DNA of 64,000 bases from Dethiosulfovibrio peptidovorans. Lineage in GTDB: Bacteria; Synergistota; Synergistia; Synergistales; Dethiosulfovibrionaceae. The stretch spans positions 1-64,000 of the forward strand of contig PDTB01000022.1 of the NCBI GenBank assembly GCA_002748665.1, in the 5' to 3' direction. Position numbers and translations under genes: made by a program. Under the pieces are notes generated by a model. It did not search any database. It was given only the letters and a program-made list of their open reading frames with translations, and was not told the DNA's origin. Shown one piece after another: positions 25,322-34,925 of this stretch (the stretch's first letter is position 1; every line of letters begins with the position of its first letter).

Positions 25322-25352
25322 ATACAGAGACATTTACGTCATGTCTCTGTAT
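25322..25352 (-). terminator. Hairpin after RpiR-type regulator
   Basis: ATACAGAGACAT (25322-25333) and ATGTCTCTGTAT (25341-25352) are perfect 12-bp arms with a 7-base loop, starting 2 bases after the regulator stop codon. There is no T-run. Confidence 0.5.
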
Positions 25353-25354
25353 CG

Positions 25355-26191
25355 CTAAAACATATAGACTGAATCCCTCTCCCACATGGCCTCCAGTCTC
25401 CGCAGTCTCTCCTTTGTCAAATCCCCTAACTGATCCGCCACAGCCACGATAAGGCAATTAATCAGACTCATGGGAGCGGTAAACGAGTCGACAAAGGATA
25501 TATGCCGACTGGGAACCGTCAGAACGTACTCAGGCTTGACGTCACTCATGGGACCATCGGAACGGTTGGTGATGACGGTCAGACGGAATCCCAATGATCG
25601 GGCCATGTTCATGGCTTCCACAGTCCACCTCGAATACCTCGGGAAGCTGATCCCTATAACCATGCTTCTCGGAGGAGCCACCGACAGCTGCTCTCTGATA
25701 AGAGTATCGTCCAAAAGGCGTACCGATGGCAAAAACCAGGACAGATAGAATCGAAGATACTGGGCAAGAATCACCGAGCTCCTTTGAGCAGCCAGATAGA
25801 GGGACGGTGCCGCAACGGCCTCTCGTGCCCACTCCCTGATCAGTCGAAAGTCCAGTCTGGATTGAGCCTCTCTGAGGTCCAGAATATCCATGGCTATCAT
25901 TCTGTGATAGGCGGAATCGTTTGGCTCGTGATCATGCATGGCCATTCTCTCGATAGTGGTCATCTGATCCAGGAGGAGACTTTTCATAGCGTCTTTTAAC
26001 TCTGGATACCCCGAGTACCCCAACGACGATGCGAAACGAATCACCGAGGATTCACTGACACCGACGGCCTGGGCGATCTGGCTGGCTGTCATAAATGGGG
26101 CCTCCCTGGAATTTTCAAGGATAAAACGGGCAACCTTTGCCTGAGTTCCAGAGAAGGAGACCATCCTTTCGACGATCTTTTGCTTAAGCAC
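25355..26191 (-). CDS. RpiR/MurR-family transcriptional regulator
   Basis: About 278 residues from GTG 26191, chosen because AAGGAGAGA is five bases upstream. Residues about 1-80 form the RpiR helix-turn-helix (SGTQAKVARFILENSREAPF, TASQIAQAVGVSESSVIRFA, SLGYSGYPELKDAM). Residues about 110-245 have the sugar-isomerase (SIS) fold that senses phosphosugars or other small ligands (AAQRSSVILAQYLRFYLSW, MVIGISFPRYSRWTVEAMNM, VITNRSDGPMS). It is transcribed away from any obvious target; neighbours are ppdK upstream and the epimerase/aminotransferase genes downstream, either of which it might control. Confidence 0.92.
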   Translation of the reverse strand: MLKQKIVERMVSFSGTQAKVARFILENSREAPFMTASQIAQAVGVSESSVIRFASSLGYSGYPELKDAMKSLLLDQMTTIERMAMHDHEPNDSAYHRMIAMDILDLREAQSRLDFRLIREWAREAVAAPSLYLAAQRSSVILAQYLRFYLSWFLPSVRLLDDTLIREQLSVAPPRSMVIGISFPRYSRWTVEAMNMARSLGFRLTVITNRSDGPMSDVKPEYVLTVPSRHISFVDSFTAPMSLINCLIVAVADQLGDLTKERLRRLEAMWERDSVYMF

Positions 26192-26296
26192 TGTACTCTC
26201 TCCTTCTGCAAGACGGAAAAAAATCACGCAGCTATAAAAAGCAGGATTTCCGTCTTTATTCTATTATAGCTTGAAGAGTATCGTTGTCAAACGTGA

Positions 26297-26339
26297 AAAA
26301 AGTGAGCCCCATCCATAGTCGGGTTGGGGCTCACTTTTT
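26297..26339 (-). terminator. Terminator after ppdK
   Basis: A perfect 15-bp stem, AAAAAGTGAGCCCCA (26297-26311) with TGGGGCTCACTTTTT (26325-26339), carries A and T runs inside the stem and could work in both directions. Confidence 0.85.
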
Positions 26340-26429
26340 GTACTTGGGCCGATCCAGGATTTGGATTAGTCTGGATTTTCTCAGAGAATTTGTCAAATTT
26401 TAACAGAGATAGCCCACAGGGTTCTCTGT

Positions 26430-29051
26430 TCAGATAAGCCCCAGGGCCGACCAGGCAGCGGCGATTCGGGCTACGGGGACTCTGAAAGGGGAACAGCTTA
26501 CGTAGTCGATCCCCAGTTTGTGACAGAAAGCGATGCTCTCAGGGTTGCCGCCATGTTCGCCACAGATCCCCACCGAGAGATCGGGGCGGACGGTCCGCCC
26601 CCGTTTGAAGGCGATAGACATCAGTTCTCCCACGCCGTCTCTGTCCAGAACGTGGAAGGGACTTGCGGAGAAGATCCCTTTTTCCACATACTCCCGCATA
26701 AACTTGGCCTCCACGTCGTCACGGGAGAAGCCCAGGGACGTCTGGGTCAGGTCGTTTGTGCCGAAGCTGAAGAACTCGGCGTCCTCGGCCAGCTCCCCGG
26801 CTCTCAGAGCTGCTCGGGGGAGCTCGATCATGGTTCCCACCTTGTACACGGGATCGTAGCCTCTGGCGCGGTATTCTCCGGCGACGCTCTCCACCATCTC
26901 CCGCAGGAGGCCCATCTCTCGCTTGGTCTGAACCAGAGGCATCATGATCTCCACCTTGAGATCTACACCGGGGAGGGCCTTCATGGCGTCAAAGATGGCT
27001 CGAACCTGCATGGAGTAAATCTCGGGATAGACGATCCCCAGACGGCAGCCCCTAAAACCAAGCATGGGGTTGGATTCCTTCAGCGTCTGGGCTCGGCTCC
27101 TCATCTGCCTCAGCAGGGCGACGTCATCGCCGTTGGCCTCAGCTTGAGAGATTCGGGTATCCAGTTCGGGGATCCTCGGCAAAAACTCGTGAAGGGGGGG
27201 ATCCAGAAGGCGAATGATAACCGGCAGGCCGTCCATTTCCTGAAAGATACCCTCAAAATCCGAGCTCTGCATGACTCGCAGTTTAGCCAAAGCGTCTTGA
27301 CGTTCCTGAAGGGAATCGGCTATAACCATGCGTTGCATGATGGGAAATCGGTCCTCTGCCATGAACATGTGTTCGGTCCGGCATAGTCCAATCCCCTTGG
27401 CCCCAAAGGCACGAGCCTTACGTGCATCCCCAGGAGTGTCGCCGTTGGCCCACACCTGGAGCGAAGCCTCTTGATCGGCCCATTGGAGGATGGTCTCCAT
27501 CTCTGGGGAGATGACCGGCGGTGACAGGGGAACGGCTCCCTCGATTACCCGTCCTGTAGAACCGTCTATAGTCAGGACGTCACCCCGGGAGAACGTTCGG
27601 TTCCCAATGATGAGTCGTTTTCCCTCTCCGTCGATGATCAGCTCCTCAGCACCGCTGACACAGGGTTTGCCCAGGCCACGGGCAACTACGGCAGCGTGGC
27701 TGGTCATGCCCCCACGGGAGGTGAGAATTCCCTTGGCGGCGTAGAGGCCGTGGATGTCGTCGGGGGTGGTCTCGGTGCGAACCAGCAGCACGTCCTCTCC
27801 GCTCCCAGCCAGTCGAACGGCCTCGTCAGGATCAAAAACGATTGTACCTACAGCTGCTCCCGGCGATGCGGGAAGCCCCTGAGTCAGGATCTCGGGCGCA
27901 AAAGCCGGGTCGATCTGGCTGTGAAGAAGGCGTTCGACCTGATCGGGGGAGATACGGGCCACGGCATCTTTTGGGCTTGCCAGTCCTTCGGAGACCATGT
28001 CCACGGCAATCTGGACGGCTGCCTGGGCCGAACGTTTCCCCGTTCTGGTCTGGAGAATATAGAGAGTCCCATGCTCAACGGTGAACTCCACGTCCTGCAT
28101 GTCACCGAAGCGTCGTTCCAGGCCATCGACGATGGAGCACAGCTCGCTGTAGATCCTGGGCATGGCCTGTTCCAAAGCTGCGATGGGCTGCGGCGTTCGG
28201 ATCCCGGCCACCACATCCTCTCCCTGAGCGTTGATAAGGAACTCGCCATACAGACACTTTTCACCATCAGCCGGGTTACGGCTGAAGCAGACCCCCGTGC
28301 CGCTATCCCCTCCCAGGTTGCCGTAGACCATCGCGACTACGTTGACAGCTGTTCCCATCCGATGATCGATGCCATGGATAGACCGGTATGTCTTGGCCCG
28401 GGGGGTGTTCCAGCTGTTGAAGACCGCCTCGATGGCCAGCCTGAGCTGTTCCCATGGGTCGTCAGGGAACGTCTCGCCGGTTTCCCGACGGTAGAGGTCT
28501 CGGTAGCTCTCAACCAGTTTTTCCAGGGTCTCGACGCTCAGCTGATGGTCGTAGGTGACACCCTGGGTCCGTCGGGCCTCATCAAGTAGCGTCTCGAATT
28601 TATCTGACGAGACGCCTTGGACCACATTGCCGAACATCTGGATAAAACGGCGGTAGCTGTCCCAGGCGAAACGCTGATTCTGGGCCATATCAGCTAGGGC
28701 CGACCGGGTGTCTCCGTTGAGCCCCAGATTCAGGATGGTATCCATCATGCCGGGCATGGAGACAGGGGCTCCAGACCGCACCGACACCAGGAGAGGCTCA
28801 GGGCCTGAGCCGAAGGTCTTTCCTGTGGATTTCTCCAGACGCTTCATGGCTGATCGAACATCGCCCCACAGGGATTCCACAAAGGACGATCCTTTCTCCA
28901 GAAACTGAAGACAGGCCTGGGTAGAGACGGTGAAACCAGGTGGAACCGGCAACTTTTCCCGGGTCATCTGGGCCAGATTGGCTCCCTTGCCACCCAAAAG
29001 CTCCTTCATGTCCGAGGATCCCTCGGAAAAATCGTACACGTATTTGACCAT
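26430..29051 (-). CDS. ppdK: Pyruvate, phosphate dikinase
   Basis: An 873-residue protein, the usual length. The ATG at 29051 follows AGGAGGT and opens with the family sequence KYVYDFSEGSSDMKELLGGK. The ATP-grasp domain includes FGSGPEPLLVSVRSGAPVSM; the phosphohistidine swivel domain has LTSRGGMTSHAAVVARGLGK with the carrier His; the PEP/pyruvate barrel includes MLGFRGCRLGIVYPEI and the catalytic Cys in VGICGEHGGNPES. It interconverts pyruvate plus ATP plus Pi with PEP plus AMP plus PPi. In an amino-acid fermenter it probably supplies PEP for gluconeogenesis. No regulatory-protein gene is adjacent. Single gene with its own terminator. Confidence 0.98.
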   Translation of the reverse strand: MVKYVYDFSEGSSDMKELLGGKGANLAQMTREKLPVPPGFTVSTQACLQFLEKGSSFVESLWGDVRSAMKRLEKSTGKTFGSGPEPLLVSVRSGAPVSMPGMMDTILNLGLNGDTRSALADMAQNQRFAWDSYRRFIQMFGNVVQGVSSDKFETLLDEARRTQGVTYDHQLSVETLEKLVESYRDLYRRETGETFPDDPWEQLRLAIEAVFNSWNTPRAKTYRSIHGIDHRMGTAVNVVAMVYGNLGGDSGTGVCFSRNPADGEKCLYGEFLINAQGEDVVAGIRTPQPIAALEQAMPRIYSELCSIVDGLERRFGDMQDVEFTVEHGTLYILQTRTGKRSAQAAVQIAVDMVSEGLASPKDAVARISPDQVERLLHSQIDPAFAPEILTQGLPASPGAAVGTIVFDPDEAVRLAGSGEDVLLVRTETTPDDIHGLYAAKGILTSRGGMTSHAAVVARGLGKPCVSGAEELIIDGEGKRLIIGNRTFSRGDVLTIDGSTGRVIEGAVPLSPPVISPEMETILQWADQEASLQVWANGDTPGDARKARAFGAKGIGLCRTEHMFMAEDRFPIMQRMVIADSLQERQDALAKLRVMQSSDFEGIFQEMDGLPVIIRLLDPPLHEFLPRIPELDTRISQAEANGDDVALLRQMRSRAQTLKESNPMLGFRGCRLGIVYPEIYSMQVRAIFDAMKALPGVDLKVEIMMPLVQTKREMGLLREMVESVAGEYRARGYDPVYKVGTMIELPRAALRAGELAEDAEFFSFGTNDLTQTSLGFSRDDVEAKFMREYVEKGIFSASPFHVLDRDGVGELMSIAFKRGRTVRPDLSVGICGEHGGNPESIAFCHKLGIDYVSCSPFRVPVARIAAAWSALGLI

Positions 29052-29217
29052 GATCCACCTCCTGGGTCTCATTCGGCCAATGGCCAGCGGACTCTTTTAT
29101 ACATAATAATATCACTTCGGAAGCAAACCCCGAAAGGACTTGTCCAAAAACGACGATGTGCTATGCTTCCACGAACGGAGTGGCTCCATATATACCGACA
29201 CGAAAGGAGGGTCCTCA

Positions 29218-30117
29218 TTGAGAGGTCTCAGAAATACAAAAGAGTTTTTGGCAGCAACTCGTCGTTTTTTTAAGGACGAAGGCCATTCCCTGGTGGTGAT
29301 TACTTTAAGTGCGGCGGTTTTCGCCGCGGCAATCCAGCTCTTTGTTCTTCCGGCACGATTGCCGGGAACGGGTGTCAATGGTATCGCCCTGCTTTTAAAT
29401 TACCTCTGGGGGGTCCCTCTTCCTCTCAGCATCTGGGGGCTGAACACCCTCCTGTTTATCTATGGCTGGAAGGTTCTGCCCCGTCGATTTACGCTTTGGA
29501 GTATCTACGGCACTGTCCTGTTCACTATCTTCCTCAAGCTGACAGCGGTGGCCCTGCCAGTTCCTGTCATACATGATCGGTTTTTGCTTATCGTGGTGGC
29601 AGGCCTGCTTCAGGGAATTCCCTGTGCTATGATTTTCTCCGCCGGTGGTTCTCTTGGGGGGACAGATATCATCTCCATGGCCGTGCGTCGCAAGACTGGT
29701 ATGGAGGTGAGCCAGTTCACCATGGTTGCGAACATGGCTGTTCTCGCCCTCTCCCTTACGGCGGTCAGTTTTGAAAACCTGATTTACGGGGTTGTCCTTT
29801 CATATATCACAACAACGGTCATGGGAGGTGCTATGCGCTCTTTCGGACTTCGAAAGGAAGCTCTTATCGTATGCAGCAATCCAACTGAGGTGAAGCATTT
29901 CATCACCACAGAACTTCATCGAGGAGTTACGGTCTTCACGGGTAAGGGGGGCTTCTCCGATGTCCCGAGGGAGATTTTGATGACGCTCCTTACGGCCCGA
30001 CAGGCCATGTTGCTGAAGAGGCACCTTCAAGAAACGGACTCGAAGGCGTTTTTGAGGTTGTCAGACGCCACGGAGGTGTTGGGGCAGGGATTCGGAAGCT
30101 GGAAGCGGGACGTCTGA
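29218..30117 (+). CDS. YitT-family membrane protein with DUF2179 domain
   Basis: A 299-residue protein. The TTG at 29218 is taken as start because AAAGGAGGG precedes it by about six bases; an upstream in-frame ATG at 29140 lacks such a site. Five or so membrane segments (LVVITLSAAVFAAAIQLFVL, GTGVNGIALLLNYLWGVP, AMIFSAGGSLGGTDIISMAV) fit the YitT/DUF161 family, and a soluble tail of about 80 residues (EALIVCSNPTEVKHFITTEL, RGVTVFTGKGGFSD) is DUF2179. Function is not established; the tail may bind a small ligand. Single gene, divergent from ppdK. Confidence 0.9.
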   Translation: MRGLRNTKEFLAATRRFFKDEGHSLVVITLSAAVFAAAIQLFVLPARLPGTGVNGIALLLNYLWGVPLPLSIWGLNTLLFIYGWKVLPRRFTLWSIYGTVLFTIFLKLTAVALPVPVIHDRFLLIVVAGLLQGIPCAMIFSAGGSLGGTDIISMAVRRKTGMEVSQFTMVANMAVLALSLTAVSFENLIYGVVLSYITTTVMGGAMRSFGLRKEALIVCSNPTEVKHFITTELHRGVTVFTGKGGFSDVPREILMTLLTARQAMLLKRHLQETDSKAFLRLSDATEVLGQGFGSWKRDV

Positions 30118-30221
30118 ATTCAGATTGACAGATCTCGGTCGGTGCTCAGAAAGTGCCTGTTGGAGAGAGTGCAGGGAGGGCTTATGGTCATGGATGCGCA
30201 TGAGGAAAGGTTGATCGAGAG

Positions 30222-31049
30222 ATGAGGCAGTTTGTCGCGGCAGCAGCCCAGATGGACAGTGGACCAGACAGGCATAGTAATCTCATGAGAATGGAAAGCC
30301 TTATCCAGGAAGCTGGCGATAAGGGGGCCTCCTTGGTGGTCTTCCCTGAGATGTCAGTTATCCTTCCTTCAACGGGCAGCGAACGCAGGAACGCGACTGA
30401 GTCCATTCCCGGCCCTTCGGTGGATTTTCTGGCCGCCAGGGCTCGTTCGGCCAGGATATGGGTCCATTGCGGCAGCATCCTGGAGCGAGTTGACGGAGAT
30501 GAGCGGAGCTATAATACCTCGGTCCTTCTGGATCCAGATGGTTCTATAGCCGCTATCTATCGCAAAATCCACCTGTTCGATGTCGATATTGATCAGGGCC
30601 CCTCGGTCACGGAGTCAACCAGCTACGCTCCGGGGAAGGAGATCGTCGCTGTGCAGACCGATCTGGGTATTATCGGCCTCTCCATCTGCTATGACCTCCG
30701 ATTTCCCGAGCTCTTTCGGATACTTGCTCTCCGAGGTGCCCAGTTGCTTACGGTCCCGGCGTGTTTCACCGCTGCGACCGGCAAGGAGCATTGGGAGCCT
30801 CTTCTTCGAGCCAGGGCCATCGAGAACCTGGCCTACGTGATCGCTCCGGGACAGATCGGCAAAAAGCCCAGGTACAATGCTAACGGTAAGTCCATGATCG
30901 TCGATCCCTGGGGCACGGTGATCGCCTGTAAAGCCTCGGGAGAAGGTCTTATCCTGGCAGAGATTGACCTGGACAGAGTGGATACGCTTCGGAAATCGTT
31001 GCCGAACCTGACAAACCGTCGCCCCGAGACCTATCGATGGGACGAGTGA
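30222..31049 (+). CDS. Nitrilase-superfamily carbon-nitrogen hydrolase
   Basis: A 275-residue protein with the complete catalytic triad: Glu43 in VVFPEMS, Lys115 in YRKIHLFD, and Cys156 in LSICYDLRFPE. The sequence around the triad is of the Nit/omega-amidase type, which hydrolyses omega-amides such as 2-oxoglutaramate or deaminated glutathione. Family members in fermenters may also act on carbamoyl compounds. It has a weak ribosome site (GAGGAAAGG somewhat distant). It ends one base before the stop of the opposite-strand TAXI protein gene, so the two converge. Confidence 0.9.
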   Translation: MRQFVAAAAQMDSGPDRHSNLMRMESLIQEAGDKGASLVVFPEMSVILPSTGSERRNATESIPGPSVDFLAARARSARIWVHCGSILERVDGDERSYNTSVLLDPDGSIAAIYRKIHLFDVDIDQGPSVTESTSYAPGKEIVAVQTDLGIIGLSICYDLRFPELFRILALRGAQLLTVPACFTAATGKEHWEPLLRARAIENLAYVIAPGQIGKKPRYNANGKSMIVDPWGTVIACKASGEGLILAEIDLDRVDTLRKSLPNLTNRRPETYRWDE

Positions 31050-31050
31050 C

Positions 31051-32001
31051 CTACTGTATCACGTTCATCGCCCTATAGTACTTGGCGGCGCCGGGATGGA
31101 GGGGCACCGAGGCGCCCATAAGGGCATTCCCCAATGTAAAGTATGTGCATTTGGGATGAATCTTATGCATCTCCTCTACGTTTGACCAAAAAACCTTGGT
31201 GATTTTATACACTAAATCGTCAGGTAGGTCGGCGTCACAAATCCACATGGCCATCACAGCCGGAGTAGGCGTATCGTGATCCACACCGTTATAGGTGCCG
31301 GCGGGAACGGTACTCTTGACGAAATAGCTGAAGGTGTTGGTCAGCTTGTCCATGAACGAATCGCTGAAAGGAACCAGATCGATGTGGCACGTCGCAGCCA
31401 GGTCCACGATGGATGACGTGGGATATCCTGCGGTGATAAAGCCCACATCCATCTGACCTTCCTCGAATTGTCGGGCGGTGTCGTTGAAGTCAAGAAACTT
31501 GGCCTTGATCTCAGAATCCTTGATACCGGCAACCTGAAGAATAGCCGATACGTCGCCTTGAATTCCCGAGCCTGGAAGCCCGATGGAGATCCTCTTTCCC
31601 CTGATATCCATGAGCCTCTTCACTCCAATGCCTTTAAGGGTGATGCACTGAATGTGCTCGGGATACAGGGATGCGATAAGCCGGATATTCTTGTACGGTG
31701 TCTTGAACATCCTCTGGCCGTGATAGGCCCAATGCGCTGCGTTGTTCTGTACGAAAGCCATCTCGATCTCGTGAGTGCCGATAAGGTTCAGATTGGCCAC
31801 AGAGGCGTTCCCTTTTTCGGAGACCATGTGTATGTCGGGCAAATGACGGGAAATCAACTTAGCCAGACCGATCCCAACGGGATAGTATGTCCCCCCCGTT
31901 TCTCCTGTCGCCAACGAGATGAGTATTTTGGCAGACGCCTCCTCGGTTGAGGTGGTCAGTAGAATTCCAATAAGCACGAGTACGGATAGAGTTGTACGCA
32001 T
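31051..32001 (-). CDS. Orphan TAXI-family solute-binding protein
   Basis: A 316-residue periplasmic binding protein with signal peptide (MRTTLSVLVLIGILLTTSTE ... ASA|KIL) and the family opening SLATGETGGTYYPVGIGLAK. ISIGLPGSGIQGDVSAILQV and MDVGFITAGYPTSSI occupy the positions of the ligand loops. No TRAP permease gene is next to it, unlike the pair at 17112-20103; its closest residues differ enough that it is not a recent copy of that one. It may use a permease encoded elsewhere. Confidence 0.92.
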   Translation of the reverse strand: MRTTLSVLVLIGILLTTSTEEASAKILISLATGETGGTYYPVGIGLAKLISRHLPDIHMVSEKGNASVANLNLIGTHEIEMAFVQNNAAHWAYHGQRMFKTPYKNIRLIASLYPEHIQCITLKGIGVKRLMDIRGKRISIGLPGSGIQGDVSAILQVAGIKDSEIKAKFLDFNDTARQFEEGQMDVGFITAGYPTSSIVDLAATCHIDLVPFSDSFMDKLTNTFSYFVKSTVPAGTYNGVDHDTPTPAVMAMWICDADLPDDLVYKITKVFWSNVEEMHKIHPKCTYFTLGNALMGASVPLHPGAAKYYRAMNVIQ

Positions 32002-32143
32002 TACGAGTCCCTCCTCTAAATTCTCTCTGTATTGTAGACAGACATGAACAGCGTCGGGGTGAAAGCTGTGCGTGGTCCCTGTATAATAGCCTCGATGGAG
32101 CAGCCAGCCTGCTCCTCATACGAATGTATGGGAGGCCCAACCG

Positions 32144-33268
32144 ATGGTCGAAACCCTTTTGCAGTCCCTGATCCAGATCACGCCTCAGCAAATCGTCATG
32201 ATAGCCGTTGGCTTCGCCCTGATCTATCTGGCAGCGGTAAAGAAATTTGAGCCGTCCCTCCTGCTCCCCATGGGGTTCGGGACCATTCTGGTGAATATCC
32301 CCCTGTCGTCAGCCCTCACCCACATGGCCGGGGGGCAGATCCAGCATGGGGCGCTGAGTCTCTTGTTTGATATGGGCATCGCCACCGAGCTCTTCCCCCT
32401 GCTTATCTTTATAGCTGTGGGGGCCATGATCGATTTTACCCCATTGTTTCAGACGCCGATCACTTTTTTCTTTGGTCTCAGCGCTCAGGCGGGCATCTTT
32501 CTCACCTTGGGTGTGGCTCTTCTGCTTGGATTTGACCTCAAAGAGGCGGCGTCCATCGGCATCATAGGCGCCGCCGACGGTCCTACGTCCATCTACGTCT
32601 CGGCTCGGTTTGCTCCTCACCTGCTAGGCCCTATCTCGGTGGCGGCCTACTCGTATATGGCCATGGTCCCTTTGATTCAGCCTCCGGTGATCCGGCTTTT
32701 GACCACTAAAGAGGAAAGGAGTCTTCCCATGACCTGCTCGGAAAAGCCGGTTTCCCGACGGACGAAAATTCTCTTTCCCATCGTCGTCACAGTGGTCGCC
32801 GGGATGATCGCCCCACCGTCAGCGGCCCTTATCGGATTCCTCATGTTCGGCAATCTCTTACGAGAGAGTGGTGTGGTGGATCGGCTGGCCCAGGGTGCTC
32901 AAAATGAATTGGCGAATATCGTGACCATTCTCCTGGGGTTGGCTATCTCGGCATCCATGACGGGCGAGCGGTTCATCCAGCCTCAAACCCTGCTCATCCT
33001 GGTCATGGGGCTTTTGGCTTTCGTCCTGGATACAGCGGTGGGGGTCCTCTCGGCCAAGGCTTTGAATATCTTTCGTCTCCATAAGATCAACCCCATGGTT
33101 GGTGCGGCAGGGATCTCGGCCTTTCCTATGTCGGCCCGGACGGTCCAGCAGATGGCGACCCAGGCTCATAAAGGCAACTTCATCCTCATGCAGGCCGTAG
33201 GTGCAAACGTCTCGGGGCAGATTGGCTCGGTATTGGCCGGTGGGTTGCTCCTTGCTTTCCTGGGCTAG
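32144..33268 (+). CDS. Na+-translocating decarboxylase beta subunit
   Basis: A 374-residue membrane protein of the OadB/GcdB/MmdB family, which couples carboxybiotin decarboxylation to Na+ export. LLFDMGIATELFPLLIFIAV and GAMIDFTPL open the conserved core, IIGAADGPTSIYVSARFAP carries the Asp (residue 145) expected at the ion site, and MVGAAGISAFPMSARTVQQM is the conserved C-terminal block. The alpha, gamma and biotin-carrier genes are absent from both sides, so this is an isolated beta subunit that must pair with subunits encoded elsewhere. The substrate (oxaloacetate, methylmalonyl-CoA or glutaconyl-CoA) is open; an epimerase for methylmalonyl-CoA is 7.5 kb away. Confidence 0.93.
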   Translation: MVETLLQSLIQITPQQIVMIAVGFALIYLAAVKKFEPSLLLPMGFGTILVNIPLSSALTHMAGGQIQHGALSLLFDMGIATELFPLLIFIAVGAMIDFTPLFQTPITFFFGLSAQAGIFLTLGVALLLGFDLKEAASIGIIGAADGPTSIYVSARFAPHLLGPISVAAYSYMAMVPLIQPPVIRLLTTKEERSLPMTCSEKPVSRRTKILFPIVVTVVAGMIAPPSAALIGFLMFGNLLRESGVVDRLAQGAQNELANIVTILLGLAISASMTGERFIQPQTLLILVMGLLAFVLDTAVGVLSAKALNIFRLHKINPMVGAAGISAFPMSARTVQQMATQAHKGNFILMQAVGANVSGQIGSVLAGGLLLAFLG

Positions 33269-33328
33269 CTCAAAGAGTGGAGAATCGCCAGATCGCGACA
33301 GAACCTCCCCGTCGTACTCCGTGCATCG

Positions 33329-33356
33329 AAAAACGACGCCACCGTGAGAGGTGACG
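33329..33356 (-). terminator. Probable terminator after metK
   Basis: On the minus strand CGTCACC-TCTCAC-GGTGGCG, followed by TCGTTTTT. One G-T pair in the stem. Confidence 0.5.
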
Positions 33357-33397
33357 CCGAAAGATCGATGATCGATCATGGAGCGAAAGCTTGAGAC

Positions 33398-34591
33398 CTA
33401 GGCGTCAGCCTTGAGCTTTTCCGCCCGATCCAGCCTCTCCCAGGCTGGCTGGGGGGCCAGGTCGATCCGCCCCATATGACCATAGGCGGCGATGCGGCGA
33501 TACTGAGGCTTCCGAAGCTCCAGGTCACGGATCATGGCGGCGGGACGGAAATCGAAGTGGCGCCGAACCAAGGCAGTCATCTCCTCCTGGGAGACCTTTC
33601 CGGTGCCGAAAGTCTCAACAAACACGGAGACAGGATGGGCTACGCCAATAGCGTAGGCTACCTGGATCTGACAGCGGGAGGCCAATCCTGAGGCCACGAC
33701 GTTTTTGGCCGCATATCGTGCCATATAGGCCCCAGAACGGTCAACCTTGGTAGGATCCTTACCGGAGAAGGCACCGCCTCCGTGGGGGATCATGCCGCCG
33801 TAGGTGTCCACGATGATCTTGCGCCCTGTGAGCCCCGAATCGGCCATAGGACCGCCCTTGACGAAGCGCCCCGTGGGGTTCACCAGAATGCGGAAATTAC
33901 CCTGGATAAACTCTCGAGGAATAACCGGGGTGATGACCTGTCTGATGAGGTCTTCCCGGATCTCTCCCAGGGAGATGTCCGGGCTGTGCTGGGTGGAGAC
34001 CACCACCGTGTCTACTCGTACCGGACGATTATTTTGGTACTCCATGGTGACCTGGGTCTTGCCGTCGGGCCTGAGATACTCCAGTGCTCCCTCTTTACGG
34101 ATTTTGGTAAGCCGTCGGGCCAGGCGCTGGGCAAGGGCGAAGGGCATGGGCAGGTACTCCTCGGTCTCGTCAGTAGCGAAGCCGATCATCATCCCCTGAT
34201 CGCCTGCGCCGATAGCGTTGATCTGCTCCTCGCTCATATCGCCCTCCCGAAGCTCCAGAGCCTTATTCACGCCCATGGCGATATCGGCTGACTGTTCGTC
34301 GATGGCGGTGAGGACCGCGCAGGTCTCTCCGTCAAATCCATACTTGGCCCGGGTGTAGCCGATGCCCTTGACGATCTCCCGAGCGATTTTGGGAATATCC
34401 ACGTACGTGCTGGTTGAAATCTCCCCAGCCACCTGCACGAGACCGGTTGTCACCAGGGTCTCGCAGGCCACCCGGCCCATGGGATCCTCGACCAGGATGG
34501 CGTCCAGAATGCCGTCTGAAATCTGATCGGCCACCTTGTCGGGATGTCCCTCAGTCACGGACTCGGACGAGATCAAAATCTTCTCACTCAT
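33398..34591 (-). CDS. metK: S-adenosylmethionine synthetase
   Basis: A 397-residue enzyme, full length, that makes S-adenosylmethionine from methionine and ATP. Family signatures [15 protein letters not shown] and [19 protein letters not shown] are intact, and [18 protein letters not shown] opens the protein. Its leader carries a SAM-I riboswitch with terminator (34627-34792) and a consensus promoter (34810-34838), so expression falls when SAM is plentiful. It is divergent from a methyltransferase gene, a typical SAM consumer. Confidence 0.98.
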   Translation of the reverse strand: MSEKILISSESVTEGHPDKVADQISDGILDAILVEDPMGRVACETLVTTGLVQVAGEISTSTYVDIPKIAREIVKGIGYTRAKYGFDGETCAVLTAIDEQSADIAMGVNKALELREGDMSEEQINAIGAGDQGMMIGFATDETEEYLPMPFALAQRLARRLTKIRKEGALEYLRPDGKTQVTMEYQNNRPVRVDTVVVSTQHSPDISLGEIREDLIRQVITPVIPREFIQGNFRILVNPTGRFVKGGPMADSGLTGRKIIVDTYGGMIPHGGGAFSGKDPTKVDRSGAYMARYAAKNVVASGLASRCQIQVAYAIGVAHPVSVFVETFGTGKVSQEEMTALVRRHFDFRPAAMIRDLELRKPQYRRIAAYGHMGRIDLAPQPAWERLDRAEKLKADA

Positions 34592-34626
34592 ATCTCATAC
34601 CTCCATACACAGAAAAATCAGGGTCG

Positions 34627-34659
34627 AAAAACGGGACCCATCCAGAGGAAGGGTCCCGT
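34627..34659 (-). terminator. Riboswitch expression platform terminator
   Basis: On the minus strand ACGGGACCC (34659-34651) pairs with GGGTCCCGT (34639-34631) and is followed by TTTTT. It sits between the SAM-I aptamer and the metK ribosome site. Confidence 0.88.
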
Positions 34660-34682
34660 CTCGTGATCAGATTCGTGGCCTT

Positions 34683-34792
34683 CCTCTCATCATTCGACCA
34701 CCGCCGGTCGCTGGTGTTGGCACCGTACACCCTTGCGGGCAGGTTGCCGGGCTTCATCGGGCCAGTCCCTCCGCCACTCTCGATAAGAGATT
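34683..34792 (-). promoter_or_regulatory. SAM-I riboswitch (S-box) of metK
   Basis: Reading the minus strand, the conserved elements appear in order: CTCTTATCGAGAGTGGCGGA, GGGACTGGCCCGATGAAGCC, CGGCAACCTGC, GGTGCCAA, CCAGC, and the closing AATGATGAGAGG that pairs with the first element. Binding of SAM is known to favour the downstream terminator in this class. Confidence 0.95.
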
Positions 34793-34809
34793 CAATTGTA
34801 TCGACCCAA

Positions 34810-34838
34810 AGAGTACACCGTCGAACCGGTGGTGTCAA
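34810..34838 (-). promoter_or_regulatory. Promoter of metK
   Basis: On the minus strand TTGACA (34838-34833), 17 bases, TACTCT (34815-34810), ending about 18 bases before the riboswitch. Confidence 0.75.
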
Positions 34839-34925
34839 GAAAGGATCGCTTGTGGACGTATCGGAATCATGGTATGCTCTCGAGAAAGTTTGTATATACT
34901 TACAAAAACGAGGAGGCAAAAGCCG

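Noticed and set aside
26297-26339. Attenuator ahead of the RpiR regulator
   Set aside because: The hairpin is directly downstream of ppdK and 106 bases before the regulator start, with a simple role as terminator; no competing structure or leader peptide is visible.
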